Assembly: GCA_900169235.1 (NCBI GenBank)
Contig: FWCC01000141.1
Location: 214,807-278,806 of the forward strand
Length of the DNA: 64,000 bases
Source: Zarea fungicola
Taxonomy: Eukaryota > Ascomycota > Sordariomycetes > Hypocreales > Cordycipitaceae
Direction of reading: 5' to 3'
A model generated the notes under the pieces. It was not told the origin of the DNA. It ran no database searches and saw only the letters and a list, made by a program, of their open reading frames with translations. The position numbers were made by a program, and so were the translations under genes. This document shows positions 52,797 through 64,000 of the stretch, piece by piece (position 1 is the stretch's first letter; each line of letters begins with the position of its first letter).

Positions 52797-55700
52797 CTAG
52801 ACACGCAGCTGCCTATCCTCAGTAATTAATTCGTCTGGTGTACCCGACTCCACCAGCGCACCCTGATTCAGCACGACCAGCCTGTCGAACCTGCGCACGC
52901 TCTCAAGCCGGTGCGCGACAGCCAGCACCGTGTAAGTGGAAAAGCATGTCTCAATCACATTCACCATGAGGCGCATTGTTGCATCATCGACTGCACTCGT
53001 TGCCTCGTCCAATACCAGGACTCCGCCTGGGCTCGTACTGCTATTCTTTCGGATAAGGGCACGTGCCAGGCAGAGAAGCTGCCTCTGACCATGCGAGAGC
53101 GATGCCCCGGCGATGTCGGCGTCAAGTCCGCCGGGAATGGCGAGGACAGCGTCTTGAAGCGCCACTTGGGCCAGCACGTCCAGCAACGTTTCGTTATCCA
53201 CACAGGGTGCCAAGGTTTCAGGGCAGAGATTGAAGCGAATCGTGCCTGGCAAGACAACAGGCTCTTGCGGGCCGGTAATGAGGCGGGCGCGCAGCGTATC
53301 AAGTGGCACCAGGGAGATGTCGACACCATCAATTGCGGTCATGCCAGTGTAACGTAAAAGCCTGTAAAGCGTAAGAAGGAGTGACGACCTGCCACTGCCA
53401 GTGCGGCCGCAGATGGCAACCTTTTCGCCAGGCTGGATGGACATGGCGAGTTGTCGGAGCACTGGTTGGTCATTCTCGCCGATTTGCAGGTCAAAAGGCA
53501 CACTGGCATTTGATTCGGATGATGCTGTTGGAGCAGAGCTCTTGTGCGAGGCCTAAAGGTCACAGATCTCAATGTGGCCCCGTGAGGGCCAGTCAGCTGG
53601 TGGCTCTCTAGTACCTGGTTTTTGTAGCTCTGACGGTGTCGTCTTCTCAAATGTCCGCACCCTCGCAATTGCGCCCAATGATGTTTCCAGCTGTGTCCAT
53701 GATGTGATGAGTTGCGCTAGCACAGTGCCAAAGCCTAATACATTGGAGAATGAGATAGCAACAGTAGCAGGCCCAGACTGACGCAACACAACGGCCAGTG
53801 TAACGAGTAACACGGCCAAACCGCCAACCATCATATCCAAGACAAATGTGAGCCAGCGTTCAATGGCATAGAGTAAGTAATGTGGGCGCTGGGAGCGGTC
53901 AAGTAAGAGGATAGCATGGCATTGCAAGGGTACCTCCCAGCGAAAGGCGCGGACGGTGGCAAGCCCGTCAGCACTTTCAACAAGATGTGAAAACAAGGGC
54001 GTAGAAGCGCGGAGTTGTAAGAGACGTAGTTGTCGTGAAGTTCGCAGGTAGAATTTTTGCAATGCGTAAAGAAGCCCTAGGCCAAAGGGAATAGTCGTTG
54101 CTAAGTAGGCGGAACCGAGCATAACGAGAGCGCCGGTGCCGATGACGGAGAACAAGCCTGATGTCATTCATTAGCTTGCGAGCTATGAAAACCGCAGATC
54201 ACGGTACTTGACTAACCTTTAATACAAGTGAAAACGGCGGTGGGGAGATCTTGGTCAATCGGCGTCATGTCTTGACTGAATCGGTTGATGAGGTTCCCGA
54301 TGCTACTTGATGTAAAGAACGACAGTGGAGCTCTACGAATTAGCTCCATTAGTAGCTGTATATACTGGGATGAGGCAAATACGTACCGCAATGCGGTTTG
54401 GAGCAGGTTCTTGTGAAGGTTGCTGGCCGATTTGGGGATAACCATGACAAACATAACCCTATATATTCAATCAGCGGGAGAACATAGAGATTATGCATAC
54501 AGTGATAGATTTGATAGCTGACCATGTATCAATCCCGATCGCAATAATTATTGCCACACTGAATACGCAAAATACACCGTAGTACATGCCATCGCGAGGC
54601 AGGCTGTTTGAGGAGTTTGACTCCGTCCACCATTGCAACCATATTTCTAGCATTTCATATTAGTAACAGATCACTGCGTCGAGATAAAGTGCTGTTGAAA
54701 CATACGCCTCATAATACCAAACACCTCTGTGCTTGCCGCAAGTGATAGGGCCACAATGCCATACTTCCACCCAACTGGCTTGAAATAGTACTTGTACAGT
54801 GATGTGTCTCCCTGAGACTGCACTAGATCGTCAATTTTCTGCTCAATCTCATCCTGCTGGCTTGCTGCAGAAGCATGAGCGCTTTTCACCGTTTCCGGTG
54901 CCTGTTCCGGTGATCCGTGGTCGGCACCAGTTTCGCTTCTCTGCGCAGGTGACTCGTGGCCAGAAACGACAGTGTATGGGCCTTGCCGCAATATACGGCA
55001 TTGATTCATGGTAATAACATGGTCTGATTGCTCCATAATGCGCCCTTATCGAGCATCAGCAAGAGGTTGCGTGCCTGTGGGCATAGTAACTTACTCGAGT
55101 GGGTAGCAATGACGACGCCGGCCCCAAGCTGGCGGATGAGACCACTTGGGCCAAAAACGTGCCTCCAGACATGGTTGTGTGTCTTTTGATCCAAACTTGC
55201 AAAAATGTCATCAATTACAAACAGGGGTGGTGCGGCGAATAAAGCTCGTGCAAGGGCCTGGGAGCACATCGCTGTCAATATGTACAAATCAGGTTCGAAT
55301 ACCATATGAGAAGCTTACCACTCGGTGTCTCTGACCACCACTTAAGGAGTTGCCTTTGGTCGTTAGAACAGTCATGTCGCCTTCGGCCAGTTGAGCAAGT
55401 TCCGTATCCAGGCCACATGCCATGACAATGGTATGATACCGCGTCTCATCGAAATCAGTCGTCATCCAACCAATAATATTATGGCGAATAGTTCCTTCAA
55501 ATAGCCAGGCTGACTGAGAGCAGTACCCGATCTGGGCCACATCGAGATCAGCTTCGCCATTTATGACTGAGAGCTCTCCAAGAAGCGCCTGTAAGAGAAG
55601 ACTCTTACCGGAGCCAACTTGACCACAGACAGCATAGAATTCTCCGGGTTTGATGGCAAGATTGATATCGTGGAGAAGAGCCTCGCCGCCAATTTTGGCA

Positions 55701-56060
55701 GAAAGGAAAGCTCTGCGTAGAGTGATGCAATTTCTGGGTGTGTGGCTTAGCCCACTGGTAGCGCTCGAGCTCTCGGAGGCTGCAGTCCCATGAACGGAGA
55801 CCTGGTTTGAGATCGACTCCCGGAATTTAGCCTGCTCAAGGAAACTCTCAAAACGCTCGAAAATACCGAAAGAGCTGACAAAGCCAGGAAAAGAAGAGAG
55901 CAGGTTGTTCAAAGGAGACATCATTAAGCCCATAATAGAGAGCGAGGTGAACACTGTAGAAATGTCAAGACCGCTGCTAGCAGCATGGCGTCTGACAGCA
56001 AGAGTAATGCCAAAGGTCAAAATTGGGTATGCACAAACTTTCCAGGGCTCGTAACATCCA
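52797..56060 (-). pseudogene. truncated ABCC-type (MRP) ABC transporter
   Basis: Remains of a multi-exon ABCC transporter. Read leftward it contains the end of TMD1 (from about 56050), NBD1 with Walker A GQVGSGKS and LSGGQ, a linker, TMD2 (LHKNLLQTALRAPLSFFTSSSIGNLINRFSQD after splicing) and NBD2 (LSHGQ, LVLDEATSAVD). Most splice junctions still join in frame. Breaks: the first membrane domain is almost wholly missing, the 5' end abutting the UstYa-like gene. A TAG at 53553-53555 separates TMD2 from NBD2 in the same frame, and the NBD2 Walker A Lys is Arg (GRTGSGRSS). The full-length protein would be about 1,400 residues. It is unlikely to work as a transporter. Confidence 0.8.
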
Positions 56061-56978
56061 TCATTTCCTTTTGCGCCCAATCATAGATACTGTTCCAGTC
56101 AAAGCATTGGTGTGTCGTTCGAAAATCGGGCCATGGTCCGGCGTAGCCTTCAATGTATTTGAATGTAAGCAAGGTGGTGTCCGCATGGCATTGTATGTAG
56201 CTCCTCAGCGAGTCAATATAGTGTGCTTGGTGAGAGGCGAGATGTGTCAGGTCGGTGCAAATCTATGCTTGTGCGGCTGACTTACCAGTGTGGAGGTTGC
56301 TAACATATTCATCCTCGTCCATAGCACCAGCTGATGAGATTTGCACTCGAAGATGATCCTGGAGATTGTGGTAAGCTGAAGCCAGGGCTGCGCATCGGGC
56401 AACGTACTAAGCAATGGAGTTGGTGGAAGACATCAATTGTCGCCAAATACCCAGTGCCGTCCGCGAAAGGCACAGAAGTGTCGTTGATCGCTTCAAGTAC
56501 AGCCTTCTGGACCTTAATCAAGCCGACTATTCTGGGTTAGCACTCTACTTGGGCAGCTTGAGGCTTTTTCTGACCAACCTTTCCCTGGTGGCGCTGAAAT
56601 ATTTGCCCATGCATCTGTAATTCCTGAATCGGAATTGTTGGTGTATTTTGTCAGTTTTCCAAGTTGTAGATTCCAGGACACTGCCATTTGCTTGAGTACA
56701 CCAGCTTTATCGGCTGGACCTATCATCATTAGCTACTCGTGTCTTTCAGCTTCATTAACAAATGTTATCGTACTGTAAGCGTGATAATAAAACTCGCGTG
56801 AAGGTTACAATGTAAGGTATATGAAAATCAAGAAAGTGAAGATTAGAGCCCAGAGCGCAACGAAAGAGTTGATAATCCCGAAGTCCTGTCGCTTCCAAAA
56901 GGGCTTTATTGGACTCTGGTAGTTGGAACACCTGCATGTTTCTGTCGACTGCAGCCGCGTATAGTCCGCCTTGGTCAT
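56017..56978 (-). pseudogene. UstYa-like (DUF3328) oxidase, probably decayed
   Basis: The N-terminal exon from the ATG at 56978 encodes a cytosolic tail and one membrane helix (FVALWALIFTFLIFIYLTL), the usual UstYa start. Later exons 56408-56526, 56286-56358 and 56017-56225 join in frame. They encode GTGYLATIDVFHQLHCL (first HxxHC motif) and HTAHYIDSLR, where the second motif has Tyr for Cys, then the conserved THQCFDWNSIYDWA. The preceding exon (to 56579) is preceded in frame by TAG at 56733-56735. UstYa-type proteins oxidise and cyclise fungal ribosomal peptides and other metabolites. Here the altered second motif and the stop suggest decay. Its 3' end overlaps the ABC remnant in another frame. 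Confidence 0.6.
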
Positions 56979-59900
56979 GATGATCAAAAGCCGATTTGAG
57001 AGCATTCAAAAGTTTGAAGTGAGTTGGAAATATGTAAGATTCTCAAGCGTCACCTCCATATGCGACCAAAATCAGGACGGTGGTGATGCAAAGGCAAGAT
57101 GCGAGCTTGTAAGCGGTCCCCCGGTATACACGATTGGCCGCCTGTTCTGGGTTGCCCTACCTTGTTGCTTGCCACCCCATCTGCAAGGCCACCCACGCCC
57201 CGCGCGCCAAGCGTCTGCAAGGCCACCCACATGCCACATCGTCTGCAAGACCATCCATTCAGTCTGGAGGTTTCCCCCATATTAATTGCACGAAGACAGG
57301 CTCGTTACCGCTTACGAACGATCGGACGGGGTCCGTTATCGCCCGGTGTTATTGCCGTTGATGGAGAGGCTGTACCCGCTACCTTTGGAACCAGCACACC
57401 TGGGGTCCAGCGCTGCTTTTCCCGGTGTGCCCGGGTCGGCACGTGTCTGTCTTTGAGTTTTCTACCATCGACGAAAGCCATTCAAAGCTCCAGCGTTGTT
57501 GGTGGAGGCCTGTCACTAAAGCGCGGCTGGTTGAATATCTGCAGTAGCCGAAGTCAGTTGACTTCAGCATAGCGAACTGCTTACAGTCACATTGCGAATG
57601 TATGGTTGATGCCACCAGACCTCCTCTGGCTCCGTTCAATGACAGCAAGATCAGAGCCGCGTAATTTGGCCTTGGCAGCGTCCTTGCGCCATAGCATCAA
57701 TGCTACGCAGCCGGGTCTCCTTCGTGGGTAGTCTGGGGTAACGTCTCGGCCAATATGCGCTAGAAATTAAATTCATTGTAGCGACTGTCATCGGCGGCTG
57801 CAGCGGTGCCCACTGGGTCGCCGTAGACAACGCTCTTATTGCTTAAATCGCCTATTTACTGGTCATGGTGGTGGACGACTCGAGCCGCAAATCATCGATA
57901 ATTCATTACTTTCCCAGTTTCAAAAGCAGTCATCCCTTGCTTACTTTCGATCTGAAGCATTTCTAATCAAGGTACCTTGTGGCACAACCATTTCTACTCT
58001 GATCTCTCCTCAGGGGGGCATTATCCACGATGTGGGGGACGGTAGAGAGAGAAGCGAATACCGAAAAATACTCGGCCCTTCAGCTTACAAGAATAATAGA
58101 ACATGGATATCAGTCAACTTTCTGGTTATATTTTTATCTACTTACATGGTTTAATAAGAACAAGATTAGTAGAGGGAAACTTCGCAGGGGGTTGATATTA
58201 GGCACCTGGATGCAAGGTAATAACACAGTTGGTAGAAAAAGACAAACGACGCCATAAGAAGTAGATCGGCTCAATTCGACGGGGCAGGGCAATGTATCCC
58301 AGATCTCGCACCGATTGTGTTGTTGTTTGCTCTCGCTAGTTCGATACTGCCAAGCGGAGAACACAAGAGACCAAGTAACTTGGCGCAGTGATAGAGCGGA
58401 CGGGGTTGTTAGAACGTCAGAATTGAGCCGCGTCCAAGTGATTGGCAGCACATCTGCAACACCAAAGGAATCGTATTAAGTCATCGCCCACGGCGGGGCC
58501 GAATGATCAGAACACAGATATTCAAGTTAAAACAAACAGAGTATATTAAAAGCAAATGAATGGATAATGATCCCCAATAGCAAAGGTGGGCTGTCAGGCT
58601 ATTTATATGCGTTGTGGTTTTGGTCACCTTGCGCAGCCATGGCGCAGGCCCAACAAACTACAACTTATATTAATAAGCCATTATTATATTCACCTATTAT
58701 CTTAATTGAACTAAGAGATTCTACGCCGAGTTAGGAGAATATAGCCTTTCTTGTCTATAAAGACTAATCCTAAAGCCACCTAGGTTATTAACATCAGGGT
58801 AGTTCTGTGGACCTTGGTGGGTGAATCGTTAGGGTTTTCCCTGCATTGTTACGTAGTGCTTACTGAGTATATGTAACCCGTAAAATGGGACAGAAGCTTA
58901 TTGGGTACATATACCCGTAGATTGGGACAGAAGCGGAGTAACCTTACAATTAGAAAACCCGCTTTGCAAACCACTATGGGACCTACATGGATATACTGTT
59001 GGTATGAATAACTTCGCAGCCACCACAAGCTAGGATGTTGCTTATAATCCGATGGAACTATAGATACTTAAGTGATCCAACTTATAGATTTCGACGAGGT
59101 AGACTGTTATAGCTTGTAGGACTCCTTTGTCTTGGTGAATGCCACAATTATGCTTACGCCCGTTCAAGTATGCCTGCTTTTACGATGTAAATATTGCATT
59201 TTTTTTTAGTAGAGTCTTTCTTGGTTAGAAGTTGTGGCATCTCTTAATCACGGAATGACTCAAAACATTTCTTAGTGGTGGGACTTCCTTGTGGAAAACA
59301 GTGGCTTTGAGTCACGGTTTCCTATGAACCCACGAGAGCACTCTTCAACTTTGTCTAGTGTGAGTGAACGATGAATAAAATACTCGCATGTAATCACATA
59401 GTTTAAATGGCAATAAAAGAATAATGAGCTGGTTGCGGTGTCAGACCTCGGAATTAATATGGAGCCTAGGTGTAGTTAAGTAGAATGATGAATCGCCAGA
59501 CTTGACCCTTAAGCTTGATGCAGCACATCACCCTGATGACCTATTCGGCGTAACCTAAATTATAGTTATAGAAATGCATTCTTAGATTGCCATAATCCAA
59601 TTATAAAACGTTTCCCGTGTTTTATTTTGAAGATAAAAGTTTAGCCATTATCATGAATGAGAGCATCCTTTTATATGTTGCGTTACAAATAATGAGGTGC
59701 TCATGGCTGGAAAACACAGGCCATTTATGATGCAAACTGGAAAAAGACAAGGAAGAAACAAGCTGCAAAAAAATGGGAAAAGCCCGACAATAGTAATAAG
59801 GGTGTGCGAACCTATCCATTATGTACACATCCTCCCTCAACGGATGGATAATTTTGGGTTGCGTACGCGGCTGTAAGTGGTCCGGAACAGAGATGAGGCG

Positions 59901-60306
59901 GCGATAGAGGCGCGTCTGTAGCCAGCTCTGTTTTTCCACTCCACCTGAGCGACGAGTCAGCGGTGCGGGTCTCTCTGCAGGATGGGGTAAACGCGCAAAC
60001 ACTCAGATAGTGCTTGCTGTTAGCTTATTGTCAACTGACTCCAGAAGGTTATGCAATAGAGAACTAGCGAGTCCGTATAGTCTAAGGCTGAACGCCTCAT
60101 ATGGGGCTACGCCGGAGGCTCTCTAGCAATTTTTGTAGTTATGTTACAAATCTTTTAACTTCGTGTAATAAGACGAAATACCTATAAATGAGAAGCAATT
60201 CCTGTCCTGATTGTGTATATACATTGCAGTTTAGGTTCTCTCAATACCATTCTCTCAGTACTATTCTCTCAATACCAAGCTTGATTCGTTAATTTAATAA
60301 CGGAAA
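56979..60306. other. 3.3-kb gene-poor region
   Basis: No gene could be supported. It contains an imperfect tandem repeat at 57181-57260 (listed separately) and AT-richer sequence from about 58540 to 60300. Open frames at 57099-57572 (+) and 59622-60002 (-) lack domain or splice support. A TATAAAT element at 60183-60189 probably belongs to the next gene. Confidence 0.4.
57181..57257 (+). repeat. imperfect tandem repeat, three units
   Basis: The word CTGCAAGGCCACCCA occurs at 57181 and 57215, and a diverged version, CTGCAAGACCATCCA, at 57243. Unit spacing is 34 and 28 bp. The surrounding sequence is C-rich. Confidence 0.55.
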
Positions 60307-61024
60307 ATGAAATTCTCTACTTTTCTTGTAAGGAGATAATCACTAATACGTGTTCTTGATATTAACACCATACTAGGTCTCACTTATTGGACTCGCAGTT
60401 GCAGCACCGAGCCCGTCCAAGCTCCAGGACATCGCCGTTTACGATCCAGTAACCAGGGTTATCAGCCCTATTGCTGGTCTTGAAAAGCGTGTTAATCCTC
60501 AAACTCCTGTTGGCAATATCTATAGGGATAAGAATGGCGTTGTTCGTGCCATCCTCGTATTTCAATTGACCGAACACATAATCCAAGCTTTTGAGAACAG
60601 TGGATTCAACCTGGCTAAGGACATCTTGTCTGAGTTGCTTGAATATGGAAGAGAAAACAACTTCGTTAACCAGGTTCGACGAAACTTGTGGGACGCTGAG
60701 TTTGACGCTACTGCTCGCATTCTAAGTGACAGAATCACGTCCTTCACTCTTGCCATTACCTCGCGTGGATCCAATGACGGTGTCACTGGTGTAACAGAGC
60801 TCATCCAAAGCTGGATGCAACAAGGCAACAACTATGCTAGGGTTAAGGAGGTGACAGATGCACTTGCCATCAACAAGAGGTCTGTTTCCGATGCTCCATT
60901 AGCGGAAAGAGGCCCCTCCACTAGCGACGACTGGTGCAGTGTCCCTATTCATGGACTTTTCAACCTCCTGGTCGACAAGCCAGCCAATGCGGTTTCTCTC
61001 GAAACTGGTTGTCCGTCATCCTAG
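60307..61024 (+). CDS. secreted protein with pro-region and Lys-Arg site, 222 residues
   Basis: Exon 1 (60307-60327) has only seven codons. The intron starts GTAAGG and ends CTAG, and exon 2 is 60377-61024. The joined N-terminus (MKFSTFLVSLIGLAVAAPSP) is a clear signal peptide, which the second exon alone would lack. A dibasic LEKR site near residue 45 could be cut by a Kex2-type protease. The mature part is helical, acidic to neutral, with cysteines only near the C-terminus (DDWCSV and TGCPSS), allowing one disulfide. A TATAAAT element lies about 120 bp upstream, followed by three CTCTCAATACCA-like repeats in the leader. No known family was recognised. Confidence 0.78.
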
Positions 61025-62251
61025 CTTGCAGATTGAGATACCTCCTAGGCACTACCGATAGGGAGTACATTAGATGTGGAAATGGACTAGGGTGTTACAA
61101 ACGTATCACTACGATACAGGGAGGAGGCTGAGGCAGCCTGAAGAAGACCTGGTGACGTGTAAGGACGAGGGTGCTAGGTAACCACTCGGCCACAGAGACC
61201 ATCAAAAGATCAAGCAATAACCAGCCGTGGCCAGATACCCCTAGCATCCAATATATACTTTCTAGGTTTCTGACATGACGGCTGTCTTGCATAAGGCCTA
61301 ATTAAGAAGTATCTCATAACTTATATAAGTAATTTGTGGTAAACATTAAGCCAGCTTTAAATAAGAGTGATTTTTAATTAACTGCTCTTCCCTAACATAG
61401 ATGATATAGCACCTACTATATTACAAGCTGGTTAAGATGTTATATTTAACCTAAAGTATTTTTGAATAGTTATATTCTCCTTACTAGAATAGTTTAAAAA
61501 TTTAATAAAGTCTAGGTTCTTATCTAATTATATAATTCCTAAACCTAGTTACTCTATAACTGTAATGGATTTAGGCTCTGGCCTGGATCGCAAAGAACCC
61601 GGCTAGGGAACGTGTTGGCCCAAGGCGGGCACTTTGGGACCCGCCACAGAACCAACCCCTTTTTAAGAGAAGCCATAGCTAGTCACCTTAGACTCCTCTT
61701 CTCTTTCGGTACGTAGAGTAATAACATTCATCTTGGACCCTTACCGTTGACTAAGGAATGAATAAGCATAATTAAACCATCGAATAAGAGGAATTCCTCA
61801 TAAAAGAGATTATACAACCTATCCGACAATCACAGTCATATACAAACTCGGAGATGACTCGTTTCCAATGGCCCGAATAATCCATCAACCAATCAGAGGC
61901 TCTGAATTAGGGTCTAATCTGCTGATGCGAGTGTCTGTTTCTACAGTGCCGATCAGCCCCAGGGTTCTGCCATGATCAGCCGCACAGAGAAGCTGCATGT
62001 AAGCTTCAGAAATCATCTCATATTTTGTAGTTACTTTTGCACTTTCCTTTCCACTACTGTAGGGAGCTGCAATGCAGCAGGGACGAGCCAATGAGATTGC
62101 TTTAGATGGAGACCGTTTCTTTCCACCAACGATTTAAATACGCGGACCGGCCATCGGGAGTTCCGTTGGGGTGTGATATTTTCTTCGCTTAAACCCGCTG
62201 CGAGGTGTTGGTTGTTGCATTATCAGCTGAATTTGCGAGATACATGATATT
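61025..62251. other. convergent spacer with tRNA-like repeat and AT-rich tract
   Basis: It contains repeat copy 2 at 61161-61275 and an AT-rich, probably mutated mobile-element tract at about 61290-61560. No gene is supported. Confidence 0.45.
61161..61275 (-). repeat. dispersed repeat with tRNA-like A-box, copy 2
   Basis: Partner of 7157-7275. This copy reads TGGCCGAGTGGTTA on the minus strand, a perfect match to the D-arm/A-box of many Ser and Leu tRNAs. The remainder does not fold as a tRNA. Confidence 0.55.
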
Positions 62252-63705
62252 CTACACACAACTTCCGACAAAGCCGGACACCCTCATCTCCAAGTCGCGC
62301 TTAATCAGCTCCGCGTCGTCATACAGTCCAACCAGTTTATAGTGGCGCACAATTGACAACATCTCGTGCCAATCGTGCAGCTCTGGGCCAGCATATCCTT
62401 TCTCAACCATTACATATGGTAGATTTTCAGAATCATCAACTTCCGTTTCGCAGCCATCGAAGAGAACGCCACCAGTACCCATTTCAATAACTGCAAGCCT
62501 TCTTTTGGCGTCCTCGATAATGCTCTCCGAATAAGTTAGGACCAAGTCGTCGAGTCGTTGGTCTTGGACAAGTTTACTCGCTAGCGATTGTAGCTCTTCT
62601 CGTTTTGTTGGAAGCGGCTCAGGAGGTACGTTGAGATTTGGTATAATCTTCAACCAGCAGTTGGCGAAATTGTCTCCTAAAACGTTGCTTCGTTTCTTTA
62701 AGGTCCAGATTCCGACAATAAATGGGTCTGGTGTTAAGCATTCAATGCGCTGCATACGCACGATACTCGAATTGTGCAGCTGCCGGCGGTATTCTGTACT
62801 TGGAAGTTGGTGCTGTAACTCGTCAAGCATGTCCGAATGACACTTGCGGATGACGCCAAATTGATGTGAATCTTGCATATGCATGCGGCGAATTAATCTA
62901 TACATGGGATGCCCAGCGGGAAATTTTACGCGGGTAAGAGCCTCTAGGTGCCTAACGAAAATGGTGAGAAGCTGGGTGTGGCCGTCCATCTTGAGTTCGT
63001 AGACCATGTCGAACACATTCCAGAGGAGGTCAAAACTAGGCTCCTCTAGCACCCTTTCAAGCTGAATAAATAGGCTCTGCAGTGTCTTTCCGGCGAGTCC
63101 GACAAGGTTCAGGGCAAAGAGCTCCATGGCAATAGTGAATGTCTGGTACATTACCTCGCTTCTGTCGTAGGTAGGCGATGGGTGTGGCTGTTTCTTTGTG
63201 AGATGGACCATGCCATGAACCCAATTACGAATTTCCCTGAGAGTGCATTGTAAATTTCCGTCGGACTCGATCAGCGGTTGCACCGCTAGCACGGGCTTGT
63301 ATTTAGGTGAGGCTACCACCTGTGGCAAAGCAGAGCCTCGCGAGCCTCGTCGCGAGGCCGTGCACCGACTTTGCGCACGCTTTGAAAGCCCCCATCTTTT
63401 CAACTGCTTTTTATACATATGCTGGCTGCCGACGGTGTTAATTATGGCCTGCTAATTTTGCAATCGTTGTCGCAACCTTACGTTGCCTTGAAACCGTGTT
63501 TCTGTTCCACATGTGTCATGGTTTCCCGTAGCTTGAATCTCCGAACTTGATACAATTCCTTCACATCCTCATAGATGAGTGCCCAGTCAATCGGCTCTGC
63601 TCCCGCAGCTGCATCAGATAGTTCGCGGTCGGCGGTTCCAGACTTCGGCTTCTTCCTCAAGAGTGGCAAGTCCCGAGAGAGGGCACGCGGTGCGTAGGTT
63701 TCCAT
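62252..63705 (-). CDS. Clr5-domain protein
   Basis: Exons 63482-63705 and 62252-63425 join in phase 2 to 465 residues. The intron interrupts the domain (GFKAT / QHMYKKQLKRWGLSK). The Clr5 domain, about 55 residues (IDWALIYEDVKELY through KRWGLSK), is at about 39-95 and is named after the cellulase regulator CLR-5 of Neurospora. The rest is mostly helical, without a recognised domain. It may act in regulation. Clr5-domain proteins are numerous in accessory fungal regions and most have no known target. Confidence 0.82.
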
Positions 63706-64000
63706 AATGACTGCCCCGACCGATGAAGCATCTATTCAGGCTCTAGCAGCGTCAGGCTGTAACGGCTCTCATGAGAAGTGGCCTGGCTGTTTCAAAACTA
63801 GAAACCATCCTATGATTGTTGAAATTGCCCAACAGATATTGTTGAGAATAATTTGCCGCGTCATGAGTCAGCTATCCTTTCCTTGCTCGAACTAGCGCTG
63901 GTTGCTCGTCAGCCCTAATAAAACAGCAATTGTATTTACTACGTATCCCGCTGAGCTTTGACGCAGCTGGCTGTACACTGTACTTGTGCCACGCCCCCAC
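63706..64000. other. right-edge sequence
   Basis: Promoter-side sequence of the Clr5-domain gene. A short plus-strand open frame at 63707-63895 has no supporting features. Confidence 0.3.

Noticed and set aside
59622..60002. 126-codon minus-strand open frame
   Set aside because: No domain or signal peptide. The sequence is low in typical coding signals.
1..64000. Polyketide synthase, non-ribosomal peptide synthetase or CRISPR array
   Set aside because: No megasynthase domains were found on either strand, and no regular spacer-repeat array exists.

Overview
The window is nuclear DNA of a filamentous ascomycete, most likely a sordariomycete. The genes carry short GT-AG introns with CTAAC/CTAAT-type branch sites. 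They encode fungal families (Zn2Cys6 regulators, a DHA2 transporter, HRI1, Clr5, UstYa-type DUF3328, ankyrin-CorA). AT-rich gene-poor stretches and decayed genes alternate with many small secreted cysteine-rich proteins. This looks like an accessory, fast-evolving region; the exact genus cannot be fixed from the sequence.

Layout. (1) 2.8-12.6 kb: a compact terpenoid cluster with a class I terpene cyclase (-), a geranylgeranyl diphosphate synthase (-), a five-exon cytochrome P450 (+) and an intronless bacterial-type O-carbamoyltransferase (+), predicting an oxidised, carbamoylated diterpene. (2) 12.9-21 kb: a polytopic membrane protein, a secreted 10-Cys protein whose gene has an 11-nt exon, a nine-exon DHA2 MFS transporter and a Zn2Cys6 regulator; the last two may belong to the cluster. 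(3) 22.9-35.2 kb: a secreted 8-Cys protein, an APH-type kinase-like protein, an ankyrin-CorA fusion, an A/B-barrel protein, a decayed SDR reductase, a decayed unknown gene and a secreted pro-protein with a Lys-Arg processing site. (4) 37.4-38.5 kb: the most unusual locus, a signal-peptide exon followed by a chain of 3- and 6-nt exons that mostly encode single cysteines. (5) 40.2-50.8 kb: a small 11-Cys secreted protein, HRI1, then a Zn2Cys6 regulator, aldehyde dehydrogenase, zinc alcohol dehydrogenase and APC-type amine/amino-acid permease that look like a catabolic cluster. (6) 52.1-57 kb: decayed C2H2 zinc finger, ABCC transporter and UstYa-like genes. (7) 60.3-63.7 kb: a secreted protein with a Lys-Arg site and a Clr5-domain protein.

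How genes may work together: GGPP synthase feeds the cyclase, the P450 adds hydroxyls, the carbamoyltransferase caps one of them, and the MFS pump could export the product. The 43-51 kb genes fit uptake of an amine, amino acid or alcohol followed by alcohol-to-aldehyde-to-acid oxidation. The micro-exon gene would yield a peptide of about 45 residues with six clustered cysteines. Because every micro-exon is a multiple of three in phase 0, exon skipping would always keep frame and could make a family of peptides.

Limits: all exon borders were read by eye from splice motifs and frame continuity; no transcript, homology search or composition calculation was possible.
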